Origin: Oscillospiraceae bacterium
GTDB taxonomy: Bacteria > Bacillota > Clostridia > Oscillospirales > Ruminococcaceae
Length of the DNA stretch: 64,000 bases
Direction of reading: 5' to 3'
NCBI GenBank assembly: GCA_009777445.1
Contig: WRLV01000001.1
Coordinates: 1 to 64,000 of the forward strand
Positions 36,084 through 44,572 of the stretch are shown here, piece by piece (positions within the stretch are counted from its first letter, which is position 1; each line of letters starts with the position of its first letter). Below the pieces are notes generated by a model. It saw only the letters and a list, made by a program, of their open reading frames with translations, ran no database searches and had not been told where the DNA came from. The position numbers and the translations under genes are program-made.

Positions 36084-36725
36084 ATGAAAGAACATGATAA
36101 TTTACAAGAAATTTTCGATAGTGTAGAAATCACACCTAACGCCGCCGCAAAACAAAGGGCTAAAGAACGCATGTTGGCATGTGCGAGGGAAATTGCAAGT
36201 GAGAAAGAAAACGAAAATTTCATAAAAAATAACGAAGAAACTAAATCCAAAATAAAAATCGCCCCCCGTTTCGCGCTCAACCGCTATCATTTTCAGGGGG
36301 CGGCAGCAGCCGCGCTGATTGTTTGTGCAGTCTCTTTTGCAATGCCAATGTTAAACGCGACTCCTGAATTATTGCAAGGCTCGCTGTTCAAACAAATTGA
36401 AGAAATGCGAGAAATAAGCATAACGCTCAACCCTTCTGAAATTGAAGCAGGGCAGGAGAATATAACCTTTGAGGTTTACGGGTTGCCGAAAAATGAGCTT
36501 GAGCAAATTAAACCCGAACACATCTTTTTAGCCGGCTATCTCAGCAACTTTGCGGTGCAAAGCCTTGAAGTTGACAAAGACACGCTGATTATTACCGTGT
36601 CTTTGCGCGAAACGGAAAGCGGCGAATTCCCGACTTCATACAATAACGGCGTTATTATGATTATGCCTGAAACACTAAGCAACAACGAATTTTATTATTA
36701 CGGAGAGGTTTTGGTGAAATATTAG
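36084..36725 (+). CDS. Probable anti-sigma factor (single-pass membrane protein)
   Basis: 213 residues. The N-terminal cytoplasmic part (about 1-70) is helical and charged, starting LQEIFDSVEITPNAAAKQRAKERML. One transmembrane helix near residues 72-90 (GAAAAALIVCAVSFAMPML), then an outer beta-rich domain with Ig-like character (ITLNPSEIEAGQENITFEVYGLP). Position after an ECF sigma gene and topology identify it as the likely anti-sigma factor and substrate of the PrsW-like protease. No zinc-finger HxxxCxxC motif. Confidence 0.72.
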   Translation: MKEHDNLQEIFDSVEITPNAAAKQRAKERMLACAREIASEKENENFIKNNEETKSKIKIAPRFALNRYHFQGAAAAALIVCAVSFAMPMLNATPELLQGSLFKQIEEMREISITLNPSEIEAGQENITFEVYGLPKNELEQIKPEHIFLAGYLSNFAVQSLEVDKDTLIITVSLRETESGEFPTSYNNGVIMIMPETLSNNEFYYYGEVLVKY

Positions 36726-36788
36726 TTTTGACTTTCTTGATTTTTTTCGCAAATCGATGAACGTTGCCAAGGCTGTATAAATTAGCTG

Positions 36789-36817
36789 TTGACTTTTTGC
36801 ACTGAATATGCTAAAAT
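36789..36817 (+). promoter_or_regulatory. Promoter of the intact Rpn gene
   Basis: TTGACT, 17-base spacer, TAAAAT; the gene's TTG start is 27 bases downstream. Confidence 0.7.
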
Positions 36818-36843
36818 AATATTACAGAAAGCGAGGTGTTATT

Positions 36844-37734
36844 TTGAGCAGTAGAATTATAAAGGCGATTTTGCCTGTTAAGAGCGATGTTGTATTCCGA
36901 CTCTTCTTTGCAGATGAGCGCGATATGGGTGACCTTACGAGGTTTTTGAAAGCTTTTTTACTATTGTCTGATGATGATTATGACGAGATTGAAATAGCTG
37001 ACCCTCATTTATTACGAGACTATGACGGCGATAAGTTGGCGATTATAGACGTGAAACTTCGTACCAAAAGCAAAAAGACAATCCACATAGAAATTCAGCT
37101 TAGAGTAACGCCCGAGCTTAAAGAGCGTGTGATTTATTACAGTTCAAAGCTCATAACAGAACAAATGGGCAGCGGTGATAATTATGACACGATTAAGAAA
37201 GTTATAAGCATAATAATTACGGAAGAAACGCTGATTGCTGATAGCCCGGAATATCATCATCGTTTCGTAATGTTCGACCAAAAATCGAATGTTGAGTTTT
37301 CTGATTTGTTGGAAATACATACGCTTGAGTTGAGCAAATTGCCGATTGATACGGACGGCACAGAGTTGTACGACTGGGCAAAGTTTATTAACGCCGAAAC
37401 GGAGGAGGAACTAACCATGATTGCTGAAAGAAATCCGCAGTTTCAACCGACTGTTGTCAGATTGCGTGAGTTGTCTGGCGATGAAAAGGCGCGTGATTTG
37501 TATGAACGCAGGGAAAAAGCACGGCGTGACCATAATATGTTTGTTAGAGGGGCTAAGCAAGAGGGGATTATTGAGGGGCGTAGAGAAGGGCGTAGAGAGG
37601 GGCGTGTTGAAGGGCGTGTTGAAGAGCGTTTTGAGATTGCGATGAGACTTCTTGAACGCGGCAGACCCATTGAAGAAATCATGGAAGATACCGGTTTAAC
37701 ACACAGAGAAATCCAACGCTTGCAACTGCAATAA
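36844..37734 (+). CDS. Rpn family recombination-promoting nuclease (PD-(D/E)XK)
   Basis: 296 residues, TTG start with SD GAGGTG. Nuclease core: FRLFFADERDMGDLTRFLKAFL, IIDVKLRTKSKKTIHIEIQL (D-x15-ExQ arrangement) and RVIYYSSKL. Its tail carries tandem RREGRREGRVEGRVEE from a 12-bp DNA repeat, then a helix-turn-helix-like end (RPIEEIMEDTGLTHREIQRL). Rpn proteins are degenerate-transposase-like DNases that promote RecA-independent recombination in E. coli; many copies per genome are usual in gut Clostridia. This copy looks complete, unlike the one at 29297. Confidence 0.88.
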   Translation: MSSRIIKAILPVKSDVVFRLFFADERDMGDLTRFLKAFLLLSDDDYDEIEIADPHLLRDYDGDKLAIIDVKLRTKSKKTIHIEIQLRVTPELKERVIYYSSKLITEQMGSGDNYDTIKKVISIIITEETLIADSPEYHHRFVMFDQKSNVEFSDLLEIHTLELSKLPIDTDGTELYDWAKFINAETEEELTMIAERNPQFQPTVVRLRELSGDEKARDLYERREKARRDHNMFVRGAKQEGIIEGRREGRREGRVEGRVEERFEIAMRLLERGRPIEEIMEDTGLTHREIQRLQLQ

Positions 37735-37764
37735 TCGTCAATCGCAATAGTGAGGAGATTAAAT

Positions 37765-38835
37765 TTGAAATATATTTATGATGTTTTAGAGGGGCTTTGT
37801 GGGGCTGTTGGGGTGCCGGGGGTTGCCGGTTGTTCCGATGCGGCTTGTGTTGCGCTTGAGCTTTTGCGTAAGTACATTCCTGATGCGCAGCAGGATAAAT
37901 TCGGCAATGTTTATGGTATAATAAAAGGCGGTAATAAACTTTCAGCCGCTTTGTCGGACGAGCAGGAGACATTCCCAAAATTACCGACACTGCTGTTAGA
38001 TGCGCATATTGATGAAGTTGGCATGATTGTCACCTTTATAGACGATAAAGGCTTTATTAAAGCGGGGCTCTGCGGTGGCGTTGACCCACGAATTTTATCG
38101 GCGCAACGTGTGACGGTTTGGGGTAAGAAGCCCATTAACGGCGTTGTCTGTTCCTTGCCGCCGCATTTGGTTAAAGACGAAAAGAAAGCCCTCAAAAAAG
38201 AGGATATAATTATTGACGTTGGCTTAAGCAAAGAACAACTCGCGGAGTTTGTTTCTTTGGGCGACAGAATAACCGTTGACGGCGAGTTCACGCGGCTTAA
38301 AAAAGCGCGATTGACATCAAGGGCGTTGGATAATCGCGCCGGCGTTGCCGCAATATTGTATGCTTTAGAGCTTATGCAGGGCAGAGAGTTGAAGTATGAT
38401 TTAGCGGTGTTGTTCTCTTCGCTTGAAGAGGTGGGTGGAAGAGGTGCGCGCATAGGGGCATATCGACTGAAACCCGATTTCGCCGTTGTTGTCGATGTTA
38501 GCTATGGGGACTGTCCCGAGCTTTTAGTGCATGAAAGCGGAAGGATGGGCGATGGAGTAATGATTGGCATTTCACCTTATTTAGACCGCGAAATATTTGA
38601 AAACTTCAAAATTCTCGCTAAAACGCATGATGTTAAACATCAAATAGAGGTCATGTCGCGCTCTACCGGAACTAACGCCGATGAAATTACCGTGTCGCGC
38701 TGTGGTGTGAGAGGTGGGCTGTTGTCGATTCCCTTGAGGAATATGCACACCCCTGCCGAGCTTGTGGACATTGAGGATATCGAAGCAACGGGAAGACTGC
38801 TTTGCGAATTTTGTTGTGATAAATGGGGTGTTTGA
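37765..38835 (+). CDS. M42 family metallopeptidase (first of a pair)
   Basis: 356 residues from the TTG at 37765 (SD AGGAG, 8-base spacing). Tetrahedral aminopeptidase family: LLLDAHIDEVGMIV (His/Asp metal ligands), RALDNRAGVAAILYAL (DNR), SSLEEVGGRGA (catalytic EE), VVVDVSYGDCPE and NMHTPAELVDIEDIEATGRLL (last His). Releases N-terminal residues from peptides in the cytosol. The partner gene follows by 4 bases. Confidence 0.92.
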   Translation: MKYIYDVLEGLCGAVGVPGVAGCSDAACVALELLRKYIPDAQQDKFGNVYGIIKGGNKLSAALSDEQETFPKLPTLLLDAHIDEVGMIVTFIDDKGFIKAGLCGGVDPRILSAQRVTVWGKKPINGVVCSLPPHLVKDEKKALKKEDIIIDVGLSKEQLAEFVSLGDRITVDGEFTRLKKARLTSRALDNRAGVAAILYALELMQGRELKYDLAVLFSSLEEVGGRGARIGAYRLKPDFAVVVDVSYGDCPELLVHESGRMGDGVMIGISPYLDREIFENFKILAKTHDVKHQIEVMSRSTGTNADEITVSRCGVRGGLLSIPLRNMHTPAELVDIEDIEATGRLLCEFCCDKWGV

Positions 38836-38839
38836 TAAA

Positions 38840-39871
38840 ATGATAGACTTGCTTTCTAAGCTTTGTTCGTTGAATGGAACGTCGGGGGCAGAGCGCGATG
38901 TGCGTGATTATATCTGCTCAAAAATTAAGTCAGCGCAAAATTCCGATGGTGACTGTGAAATAAAAACTGATAATTTAGGCAATCTCATTGTCTTTAAAAA
39001 AGGAAAGAAGCGGGCGAAAAACAAAATTATGCTTTGCGCCCATATGGATGAGGTTGGCTTTATTGTTGATTATATTACAAGTGACGGTCTCGTTAAAATA
39101 AAAAACATCGGCGGAATAAACCCTGCCGCAATTATTGGCAGAAGACTCATGTTCGGCTCTGTTGCGGGTGTTGTGGGCGCGAAACCGATTCACAAACTTA
39201 AAAGTGATGAGAAAGAAAAGCAGCCCGGAATAGACGAATTATTCGTTGATATAGGTGTCTCGTTTCGCGAGGAGACCGTTGAGCATATTTCTCTCGGTGA
39301 CAACGGCTATTTTATCGGCGAGTTTTGCGAAATGGGTGACAATCTCGTTATGGCTAAGGCTATAGACGACCGTTTGGGTTGCGCCATTTTAATTGAAATG
39401 CTCTCTAAAACGCAAGAATATGATGCGCACTACGTATTCACAACGGCAGAAGAAGTCGGAACTCGTGGGGCGAGCGCGGCGGCGTTCGCGGTTAAACCGG
39501 ACATGGCAATCGTTCTTGAAGCTACCACTGCCGCCGATATACCCGGCGTTAAAGACGGCGATATTGTCTGCAAATTGGGGGAAGGCCCCGTAGTTTCTTA
39601 TATGGACTCAGGCGCGATTTATGACAAAGAGTTATATGACACAGCCTTTTTTACAGCGCGCGAGAACGGCATTAAATGTCAAACCAAAACCAAAATTGCC
39701 GGGGGGAATGACTCGGGCGTTATCCACAAAACTCTAAGCGGAATAAGAGTCGTTGCTCTGTCTGCCCCTTGCCGTTATCTTCACACGGCGAACTGTGTTA
39801 TAAACAAGTCCGATTTGAAAGAAATGCTTTCGTTGGCTGAGAAATTGTTTGAAAAGATGGCGATATTATGA
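38840..39871 (+). CDS. M42 family metallopeptidase (second of a pair)
   Basis: 343 residues from the ATG at 38840; the track's earlier start lies inside the preceding gene. Motifs: IMLCAHMDEVGFIVDYI, MAKAIDDRLGCAILIEML, FTTAEEVGTRGASAAAF, IAGGNDSGVIHKTLSGI and CRYLHTANCVINKSDL. It diverges clearly from its neighbour, so the pair may form a mixed complex with two specificities (inference). It overlaps the GNAT gene by 4 bases. Confidence 0.92.
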   Translation: MIDLLSKLCSLNGTSGAERDVRDYICSKIKSAQNSDGDCEIKTDNLGNLIVFKKGKKRAKNKIMLCAHMDEVGFIVDYITSDGLVKIKNIGGINPAAIIGRRLMFGSVAGVVGAKPIHKLKSDEKEKQPGIDELFVDIGVSFREETVEHISLGDNGYFIGEFCEMGDNLVMAKAIDDRLGCAILIEMLSKTQEYDAHYVFTTAEEVGTRGASAAAFAVKPDMAIVLEATTAADIPGVKDGDIVCKLGEGPVVSYMDSGAIYDKELYDTAFFTARENGIKCQTKTKIAGGNDSGVIHKTLSGIRVVALSAPCRYLHTANCVINKSDLKEMLSLAEKLFEKMAIL

Positions 39872-40587
39872 TTACGTTAATTAATAATAAGCAAGCATTA
39901 GAAAAGCTAACCCACGGGGATATTTACGAAGGGAAAATCAAAACGTTAGAACGGGCATACGGGTTTAGTCAAAATTTTTGTGCCTTTTATCAACAAGCGG
40001 ACTCCCTTCTGCTGTCGCGCCTTGACGGTGATTTTGTGATTAAGGTTTTGGAGGAGGACTACGATGTTCAGGAGTTGGCTTTATTTTTGAAAGCCCATAA
40101 TGCAAAGAACCTGTTTTTACCGCCAAAGCTGTTGCAAGAGCTTGAACTGTTTATAGAAAACGCACAGTTGCGTTATTGCGGAATATTGGAGTATGAGGGG
40201 AAACACATTCCCCAAAAAATATCTGACAGCCCTGACTTAACCGCCGTTTTCGACATATTAAAACAGGACTTCAACATAGAATATTCGTCATGGCTCACCG
40301 ATGTTTCTCACCGCGTTCGCCACGGAATTTCAACGGTGTATCTTTACAATAACGCATCAACTGTAACCGCTCTTTATGATGCCGACTCTCATGTGTTTTT
40401 AACTCAGGTGGGGACCGCCCCTCAAGAGCGTGGGCGAGGATTGGCGGCGGCAATGCTTAAGGAAGTTGCAGGGCGGTATAAAAAAAGCGGAAAAACAGTG
40501 AGCCTTGTAAGCCGTTATTCACTAATGCCGTTTTACGAAAAAGTCGGATTTAAAAAAGTCGGCACGGCGGCTATTGCTTTTTTATAG
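39868..40587 (+). CDS. GNAT family N-acetyltransferase
   Basis: 239 residues. The C-terminal half is the acetyl-CoA fold: VFLTQVGTAPQERGRGLAAAMLKEV contains the Q/RxxGxG/A pyrophosphate loop, followed by LVSRYSLMPFYEKVGFKKVG. The N-terminal half (about 1-130) is a separate domain with no clear identity. Substrate unknown. Translationally coupled to the M42 pair (ATGA overlap). Confidence 0.85.
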   Translation: MITLINNKQALEKLTHGDIYEGKIKTLERAYGFSQNFCAFYQQADSLLLSRLDGDFVIKVLEEDYDVQELALFLKAHNAKNLFLPPKLLQELELFIENAQLRYCGILEYEGKHIPQKISDSPDLTAVFDILKQDFNIEYSSWLTDVSHRVRHGISTVYLYNNASTVTALYDADSHVFLTQVGTAPQERGRGLAAAMLKEVAGRYKKSGKTVSLVSRYSLMPFYEKVGFKKVGTAAIAFL

Positions 40588-40608
40588 CAGAAAGGGCATG
40601 TCTGAAAA

Positions 40609-41844
40609 ATGGATATAGAGAGACTTAGCGAGAGAGCGCAGGTGAAATGCGCTGAAATGTTTGAAGAGCTTGACAGGATTTGTCGCTTTAACAGTCAAAA
40701 AGTGTTAAACGCTTTCATTGACTGCAAAGTTGCGGCAAACCATCTTGTCGGCACTAACGGCTATGGTTATGATGATACGGGAAGGGATAAAATCGACGAA
40801 GTCTTCGCTGCAGTTTTGGGGGCGCAGGACGCTTTAGTTCGCCACAATTTCGTCAGCGGAACTCATGCGATTTCCACCGCGCTGTTCGGGGTGTTGCGCC
40901 CCGGCGATTTGTTAGTTTCGGCAACGGGCGCGCCTTATGACACCTTGTTGGGGGTAATTTCGGCGAAAAGTGGTGGCTCTCTTCAAGAGTTCGGGGTTAA
41001 ATATCGTCAAACCGAACTCTTGCCGGACGGTAGCCCCGATTTTGAGGGCATAAAAGCAAACTGCAAAAATGCCGCCGTTGTGTTTGTGCAAAGGTCGTGC
41101 GGATATTCACTAAGGCGTTCATTGAACATTCGCGACATAGAAAACATAGTCAATGCCGTGAGAGAAGTGAATAACAATGCTGTAATATTTGTCGACAATT
41201 GCTACGGAGAGTTGTGCGAAGAAAAAGAGCCGTGCGAGGTTGGCGCGGACTTGATTGCAGGCAGTCTTATTAAAAATTTAGGTGGTGGAATTGCAGAAAC
41301 GGGCGGTTATATTGCAGGGCGCGCTGATTTAATTCAACTTTGCGCACAACGGCTGACATCGGTTGGAATAGGGCGCGAGGCAGGTTGTTCACTTAACCAA
41401 AATCGCGGCATTTTATTGGGATTGTACCACGCGCCAAGCGCGGTTTGCGGCGCGCTGAAAACATCGGTTTTCACATGCGCGCTGTTGTCGGAATTGGGCT
41501 ATAAAACGTATCCCGCCTATAACGAGCCACGCACAGACATTATCGCCGCCATTGAATTTGGGTGTCCCGAAAAGATGAAAAGTTTTTGCCGTGGGGTTCA
41601 GTCGGGAAGCCCGATTGACAGCCACGTCACCCCCGAAGCGTGGGCGATGCCCGGATATGACGAAAACGTCATAATGGCAGCAGGGGCGTTCACCATGGGC
41701 GCGTCAATAGAACTGAGCGCGGACGGCCCACTCAGAGAGCCATACGCCGTATGGCTTCAAGGAGGGGTTAACTTTGAGATGGGGAGAATCGGGGTTTTGA
41801 AGGCGGCGATGGCAATTGACGAACAGTTGACAGTTGACAATTGA
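40609..41844 (+). CDS. Methionine gamma-lyase family / aluminium-resistance-like PLP protein (YnbB family)
   Basis: 411 residues, fold-type I PLP enzyme. HNFVSGTHAISTALFGVLRPGD and FVDNCYGELCEEKEP are cofactor-pocket segments; the Schiff-base lysine is likely in AGSLIKNLGGGIAETGGYIAG. Reaction not established; the family is often labelled aluminium resistance. Leader AGAAAGGGCATGTCTGAAAA precedes the ATG. The last ten residues (AIDEQLTVDN) and stop are encoded by the heptad repeat of element C; TVDN is identical to the MutS2 end for the same reason. Confidence 0.9.
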   Translation: MDIERLSERAQVKCAEMFEELDRICRFNSQKVLNAFIDCKVAANHLVGTNGYGYDDTGRDKIDEVFAAVLGAQDALVRHNFVSGTHAISTALFGVLRPGDLLVSATGAPYDTLLGVISAKSGGSLQEFGVKYRQTELLPDGSPDFEGIKANCKNAAVVFVQRSCGYSLRRSLNIRDIENIVNAVREVNNNAVIFVDNCYGELCEEKEPCEVGADLIAGSLIKNLGGGIAETGGYIAGRADLIQLCAQRLTSVGIGREAGCSLNQNRGILLGLYHAPSAVCGALKTSVFTCALLSELGYKTYPAYNEPRTDIIAAIEFGCPEKMKSFCRGVQSGSPIDSHVTPEAWAMPGYDENVIMAAGAFTMGASIELSADGPLREPYAVWLQGGVNFEMGRIGVLKAAMAIDEQLTVDN

Positions 41845-41974
41845 GAGTTGATAGTTATGTAGGGGACGGGCTTGCCCGTCCCGAAATTTGACAAACAATT
41901 TGACACGCCTTTTAAAATGCGCTATACTATATAAAAAGGGGCGATTATAGCCTTTCCGTCCGAAATTTATTTCA
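41813..41974 (+). repeat. Composite element C: heptads, hairpin, promoter and a half hairpin
   Basis: Heptads (GAACAGTTGACAGTTGAC) overlap the lyase gene end. Then come hairpin GGGACGGGC-TT-GCCCGTCCC (41863-41882), promoter TTGACA (41900-41905) 17 bp TATACT (41923-41928), and ATTATAGCCTTTCCGTC, the left arm of the hairpin complete at 62252-62299. Closely related to element B. Confidence 0.88.
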
Positions 41975-42150
41975 ATCTGAACTGCTTAAAAAATTTTACT
42001 TGACATTTTCAGATAAATGTGTTATCATAAGAAAAACTTTCCTGTTCTTATGTTGACAAATCAAAAGAGGTTGAAATGGTCTATGCGAACACGAGGAGGT
42101 TCGCGTTTAAACAGCGTATATTTATTTATGATTGATTTAGGGGGTATAAA
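41845..42150 (+). other. 306-base gene-free stretch with two promoters
   Basis: It holds most of composite element C with its promoter, then a second promoter TTGACA (42000-42005), 17-base spacer, TATCAT (42023-42028). A short hairpin-capable string GCGAAC-ACGAGGAG-GTTCGC lies in the leader, about 70 bases before the next ATG; its loop contains GAGGAG, which could be sequestered. No ORF seen. Confidence 0.7.
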
Positions 42151-42465
42151 ATGAACTTTTATGAATTATTAAAAGACACAAGGCAAGCACTTGAAAATTT
42201 TAATCAAGGTGCCACTGCGCAACTAATACAAAATTTTATTGATGTCGGTGAAGATTTATACACGGCTTATATAAAATTAAGTGATGAAGAAAAAAGCAGA
42301 CACAATAAAATGAGCAAATTTCGTAAAGATTATGTTGATTTTTGTGTCGTTATACAACGTGTGGTTAACAAAGGGGGTGAGTTAGATAAAAAGTCACAAG
42401 AGAGTTTAGTTTCCCTTTCAAACAGCATGTTAAAAATAGTTTGGGAAATGTTGACGGACGATTAG
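42151..42465 (+). CDS. Small helical protein of unknown function
   Basis: 104 residues, SD GGGGG 9 bases before the ATG. Predominantly helical by composition (NFYELLKDTRQALENFNQG ... KSQESLVSLSNSMLKIVWEML). No signal, membrane segment or cysteines of note. AT-rich compared with flanking housekeeping genes. Paired with the next gene, 40 bases downstream, between two promoters and a strong terminator: a self-contained cassette. Not recognised. Confidence 0.7.
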   Translation: MNFYELLKDTRQALENFNQGATAQLIQNFIDVGEDLYTAYIKLSDEEKSRHNKMSKFRKDYVDFCVVIQRVVNKGGELDKKSQESLVSLSNSMLKIVWEMLTDD

Positions 42466-42505
42466 TTATCATAAACAATGATGTTTAAATTTAGGAGGTG
42501 TATTT

Positions 42506-43006
42506 ATGCAAGTTGAAATCATTTCGGCAATTATTAGTTCAGTTTCAGTTATTATCGCTGCAACTCTTATTCCGACGATTAAAATTTTGAACGAAGTACA
42601 TATAAACAAACGTAGGAATAAGAGCGTTTTAGAATTTAAAACCCAACTCGAAAAAACAAAGGAGCATCTTGAAAAACTAGCTTCAGGCGATGGGACTTTT
42701 AGCGAAAAGTTTGTTAATGAATTTACCGAAAAATACGATGAATTATGCGAAAAATATAACGTTTTAAAAGAAAACGGTTGCGGAGAACATGAAAAAATAT
42801 TTAAAATTTGGATTGACCTTTATTCTAAAGTAAGCTCATTTTTTGAGCAGTGTACGGTTTTTGGTGATGCCCTTGAAAAATCTGAATCCCAACCGCAAAT
42901 TCTTGATATAGAACTCAATGAAATGATGAAGACTTCAAATAATTTGTTAGGAAGCCTTAGATATTTTTCGCATTATTATGGCGTGAATATAATACAAAAA
43001 AAATAA
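42506..43006 (+). CDS. Membrane-anchored coiled-coil protein of unknown function
   Basis: 166 residues, SD AGGAGG. One N-terminal transmembrane segment (EIISAIISSVSVIIAATLIPTI), then a charged helical region (KTQLEKTKEHLEKLA ... EKYDELCEKYNVLKE) likely coiled coil, and a Tyr/Phe-rich end. Layout resembles small effector partners in phage-defence or toxin cassettes, but no family motif supports that. Terminator directly after. Confidence 0.7.
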   Translation: MQVEIISAIISSVSVIIAATLIPTIKILNEVHINKRRNKSVLEFKTQLEKTKEHLEKLASGDGTFSEKFVNEFTEKYDELCEKYNVLKENGCGEHEKIFKIWIDLYSKVSSFFEQCTVFGDALEKSESQPQILDIELNEMMKTSNNLLGSLRYFSHYYGVNIIQKK

Positions 43007-43040
43007 AATTCTCGTCAATTTATTTTTTCAAACTATTACA

Positions 43041-43077
43041 TGTGCGAACACTCTTCAAGTGTTCGCACACGTTTTTT
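43041..43077 (+). terminator. Terminator of the two-gene cassette
   Basis: TGTGCGAACACT-CTTCA-AGTGTTCGCACA then CGTTTTTT: perfect 12-bp stem with T-tract. Confidence 0.93.
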
Positions 43078-43087
43078 ATGCACGCTA

Positions 43088-43116
43088 TTGACATTTTTTA
43101 AATTTTACATTATAAT
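43088..43116 (+). promoter_or_regulatory. Promoter of the 43191 gene
   Basis: TTGACA, 17-base spacer, TATAAT: perfect consensus, 74 bases before the GTG start. Confidence 0.8.
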
Positions 43117-43190
43117 GTAAGTTAGAATATCGTGTAATAATAGTGGAATGGACAGTTGAGGGTTAAAAGCGGAGTGAGGATTAGTATATC

Positions 43191-43703
43191 GTGGCAAAAA
43201 AACACATAAAAAACTTTTTTCTAATTTCAATAATTGTTGTGGCTTTATTTTTTGTGCTTTCTATATCAATTAGCGCAATAATTAATATAGTACGATTAAA
43301 AAATCCCAAAGTTCAGTATAATATATCTGACGAATATATAGGCTATATTCAAGAGGAGTTTGAGCTGATACTTTCCGAAAATATAAATATAGAGTATGCT
43401 TTTTCTCGCAATGAAGAACAATACGCTATTGTAATATCATTTAAAGACGATGATATAACTTCAATAATAAAATGTTTGAAAGACACTTTAAGTTTAGAAA
43501 ACAATATTAGTCATAAGATTGTTGAAGATACCTCGTATGAAATACTTATACCTAAAGCAGAAAGAAAAGAGGCAAGTTTATTATTTGCAGATAATAATAA
43601 AAGAGTATTTCTATTTAAAATTGAAAATAAAGAGCATTTAATGATTGAAAAATATAAACGTTCGATGGATTATAAGAGGTTTGAAGAAATCATGGATTCG
43701 TAA
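43191..43703 (+). CDS. Single-pass membrane protein of unknown function
   Basis: 170 residues, GTG start with a GGAGTGAGGA region about 12 bases upstream. N-terminal transmembrane helix (FFLISIIVVALFFVLSISISAII), then an outer alpha/beta domain (EQYAIVISFKDDDITSIIKCLKDTL). AT-rich like the preceding cassette. Own perfect promoter. Family not recognised. Confidence 0.68.
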   Translation: MAKKHIKNFFLISIIVVALFFVLSISISAIINIVRLKNPKVQYNISDEYIGYIQEEFELILSENINIEYAFSRNEEQYAIVISFKDDDITSIIKCLKDTLSLENNISHKIVEDTSYEILIPKAERKEASLLFADNNKRVFLFKIENKEHLMIEKYKRSMDYKRFEEIMDS

Positions 43704-43723
43704 GAACGGTTGTCCGTCAACTA

Positions 43724-44554
43724 TCAAAGAGTAACCATAACAGAATCCGCAACAGGTGCGGCTATGTCTAATAAACAGTCAACCCCGACCCTTATTCCAT
43801 GACTGGCGAGTGTCTGAACGTGGCAGTTATGGGCTGTTCTCGGGGTGTTGTTTTGTTGGCTTAAATGCCCTAAAATTATTCTTTTAGTGCCATTGCTAAC
43901 CAAAAACGCTGAAAATTCGGCACTTTGTCGGTTTGAAAGATGCCCCACGCACGAGTCAATCCTCTTTTTAAGAAAATAAGGATAACCGCCCGTCTGTAGC
44001 ATTTCAGGACAGTAGTTAGATTCTAAAAACACGGCATCACTGCCAACCATTGTATTTTTGACTTCATCGGTGACCTGCCCTAAGTCTGTGCAGTAAGCAA
44101 GGGTATAGTCGTTATTTTCAACGACAAAACCGACACTTTGGGCGGCGTCATGCGGTGTGTTGAAACATTTGACGTTGAGACTGCCGCCGACGGCTTCCCC
44201 CACCTGTGAAAAATCATCGCAGATGTAAGACGATAAATTGAACGCAGAAAAACCCGCCTTCGATGACTCGCTGTGGACATTCCCCCCTTGAGCAAGAGCA
44301 AGAACAGTCCCCCTTGTCGCAAAAACGGGAATGTCGGTTCTTTTTATAAAAGTATGTAACCCTTTGACGTGGTCTGTATGCTCATGCGTAATAAGCAAAG
44401 CGGATATGTCGCTCAAAGAATAGCCAAAATTACACAAATGAGCGTTAAGTGAGCGAAAACTGCAACCGATGTCGATTAAAAGCGTTGTCGCGCCGATACA
44501 GAGCAATGTCGAATTACCCTTGCTTGAAGAGCAAAGGGGAATAATCTTAGCCAT
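43724..44554 (-). CDS. walJ: YycJ/WalJ-type MBL-fold exonuclease-like hydrolase
   Basis: 276 residues from the ATG at 44554, preceded by AGAAAGGTGAAGTCTGAAT. Metallo-beta-lactamase motifs: TLLIDIGCS, LLITHEHTDHVKGL (HxHxDH), FNTPHDAAQSVGF, LAYCTDLGQV, and SNYCPEML. Typical of YycJ family proteins with suspected 5' exonuclease activity. The usual walKR neighbours are absent, so context gives no more. Its leader is the end of two tandem 74-bp repeats. Confidence 0.88.
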   Translation of the reverse strand: MAKIIPLCSSSKGNSTLLCIGATTLLIDIGCSFRSLNAHLCNFGYSLSDISALLITHEHTDHVKGLHTFIKRTDIPVFATRGTVLALAQGGNVHSESSKAGFSAFNLSSYICDDFSQVGEAVGGSLNVKCFNTPHDAAQSVGFVVENNDYTLAYCTDLGQVTDEVKNTMVGSDAVFLESNYCPEMLQTGGYPYFLKKRIDSCVGHLSNRQSAEFSAFLVSNGTKRIILGHLSQQNNTPRTAHNCHVQTLASHGIRVGVDCLLDIAAPVADSVMVTL

Positions 44555-44572
44555 ATATTCAGACTTCACCTT

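Noticed and set aside
42151-43006. Classical type II toxin-antitoxin pair
   Set aside because: No recognised toxin or DNA-binding antitoxin fold; kept as an unknown cassette.
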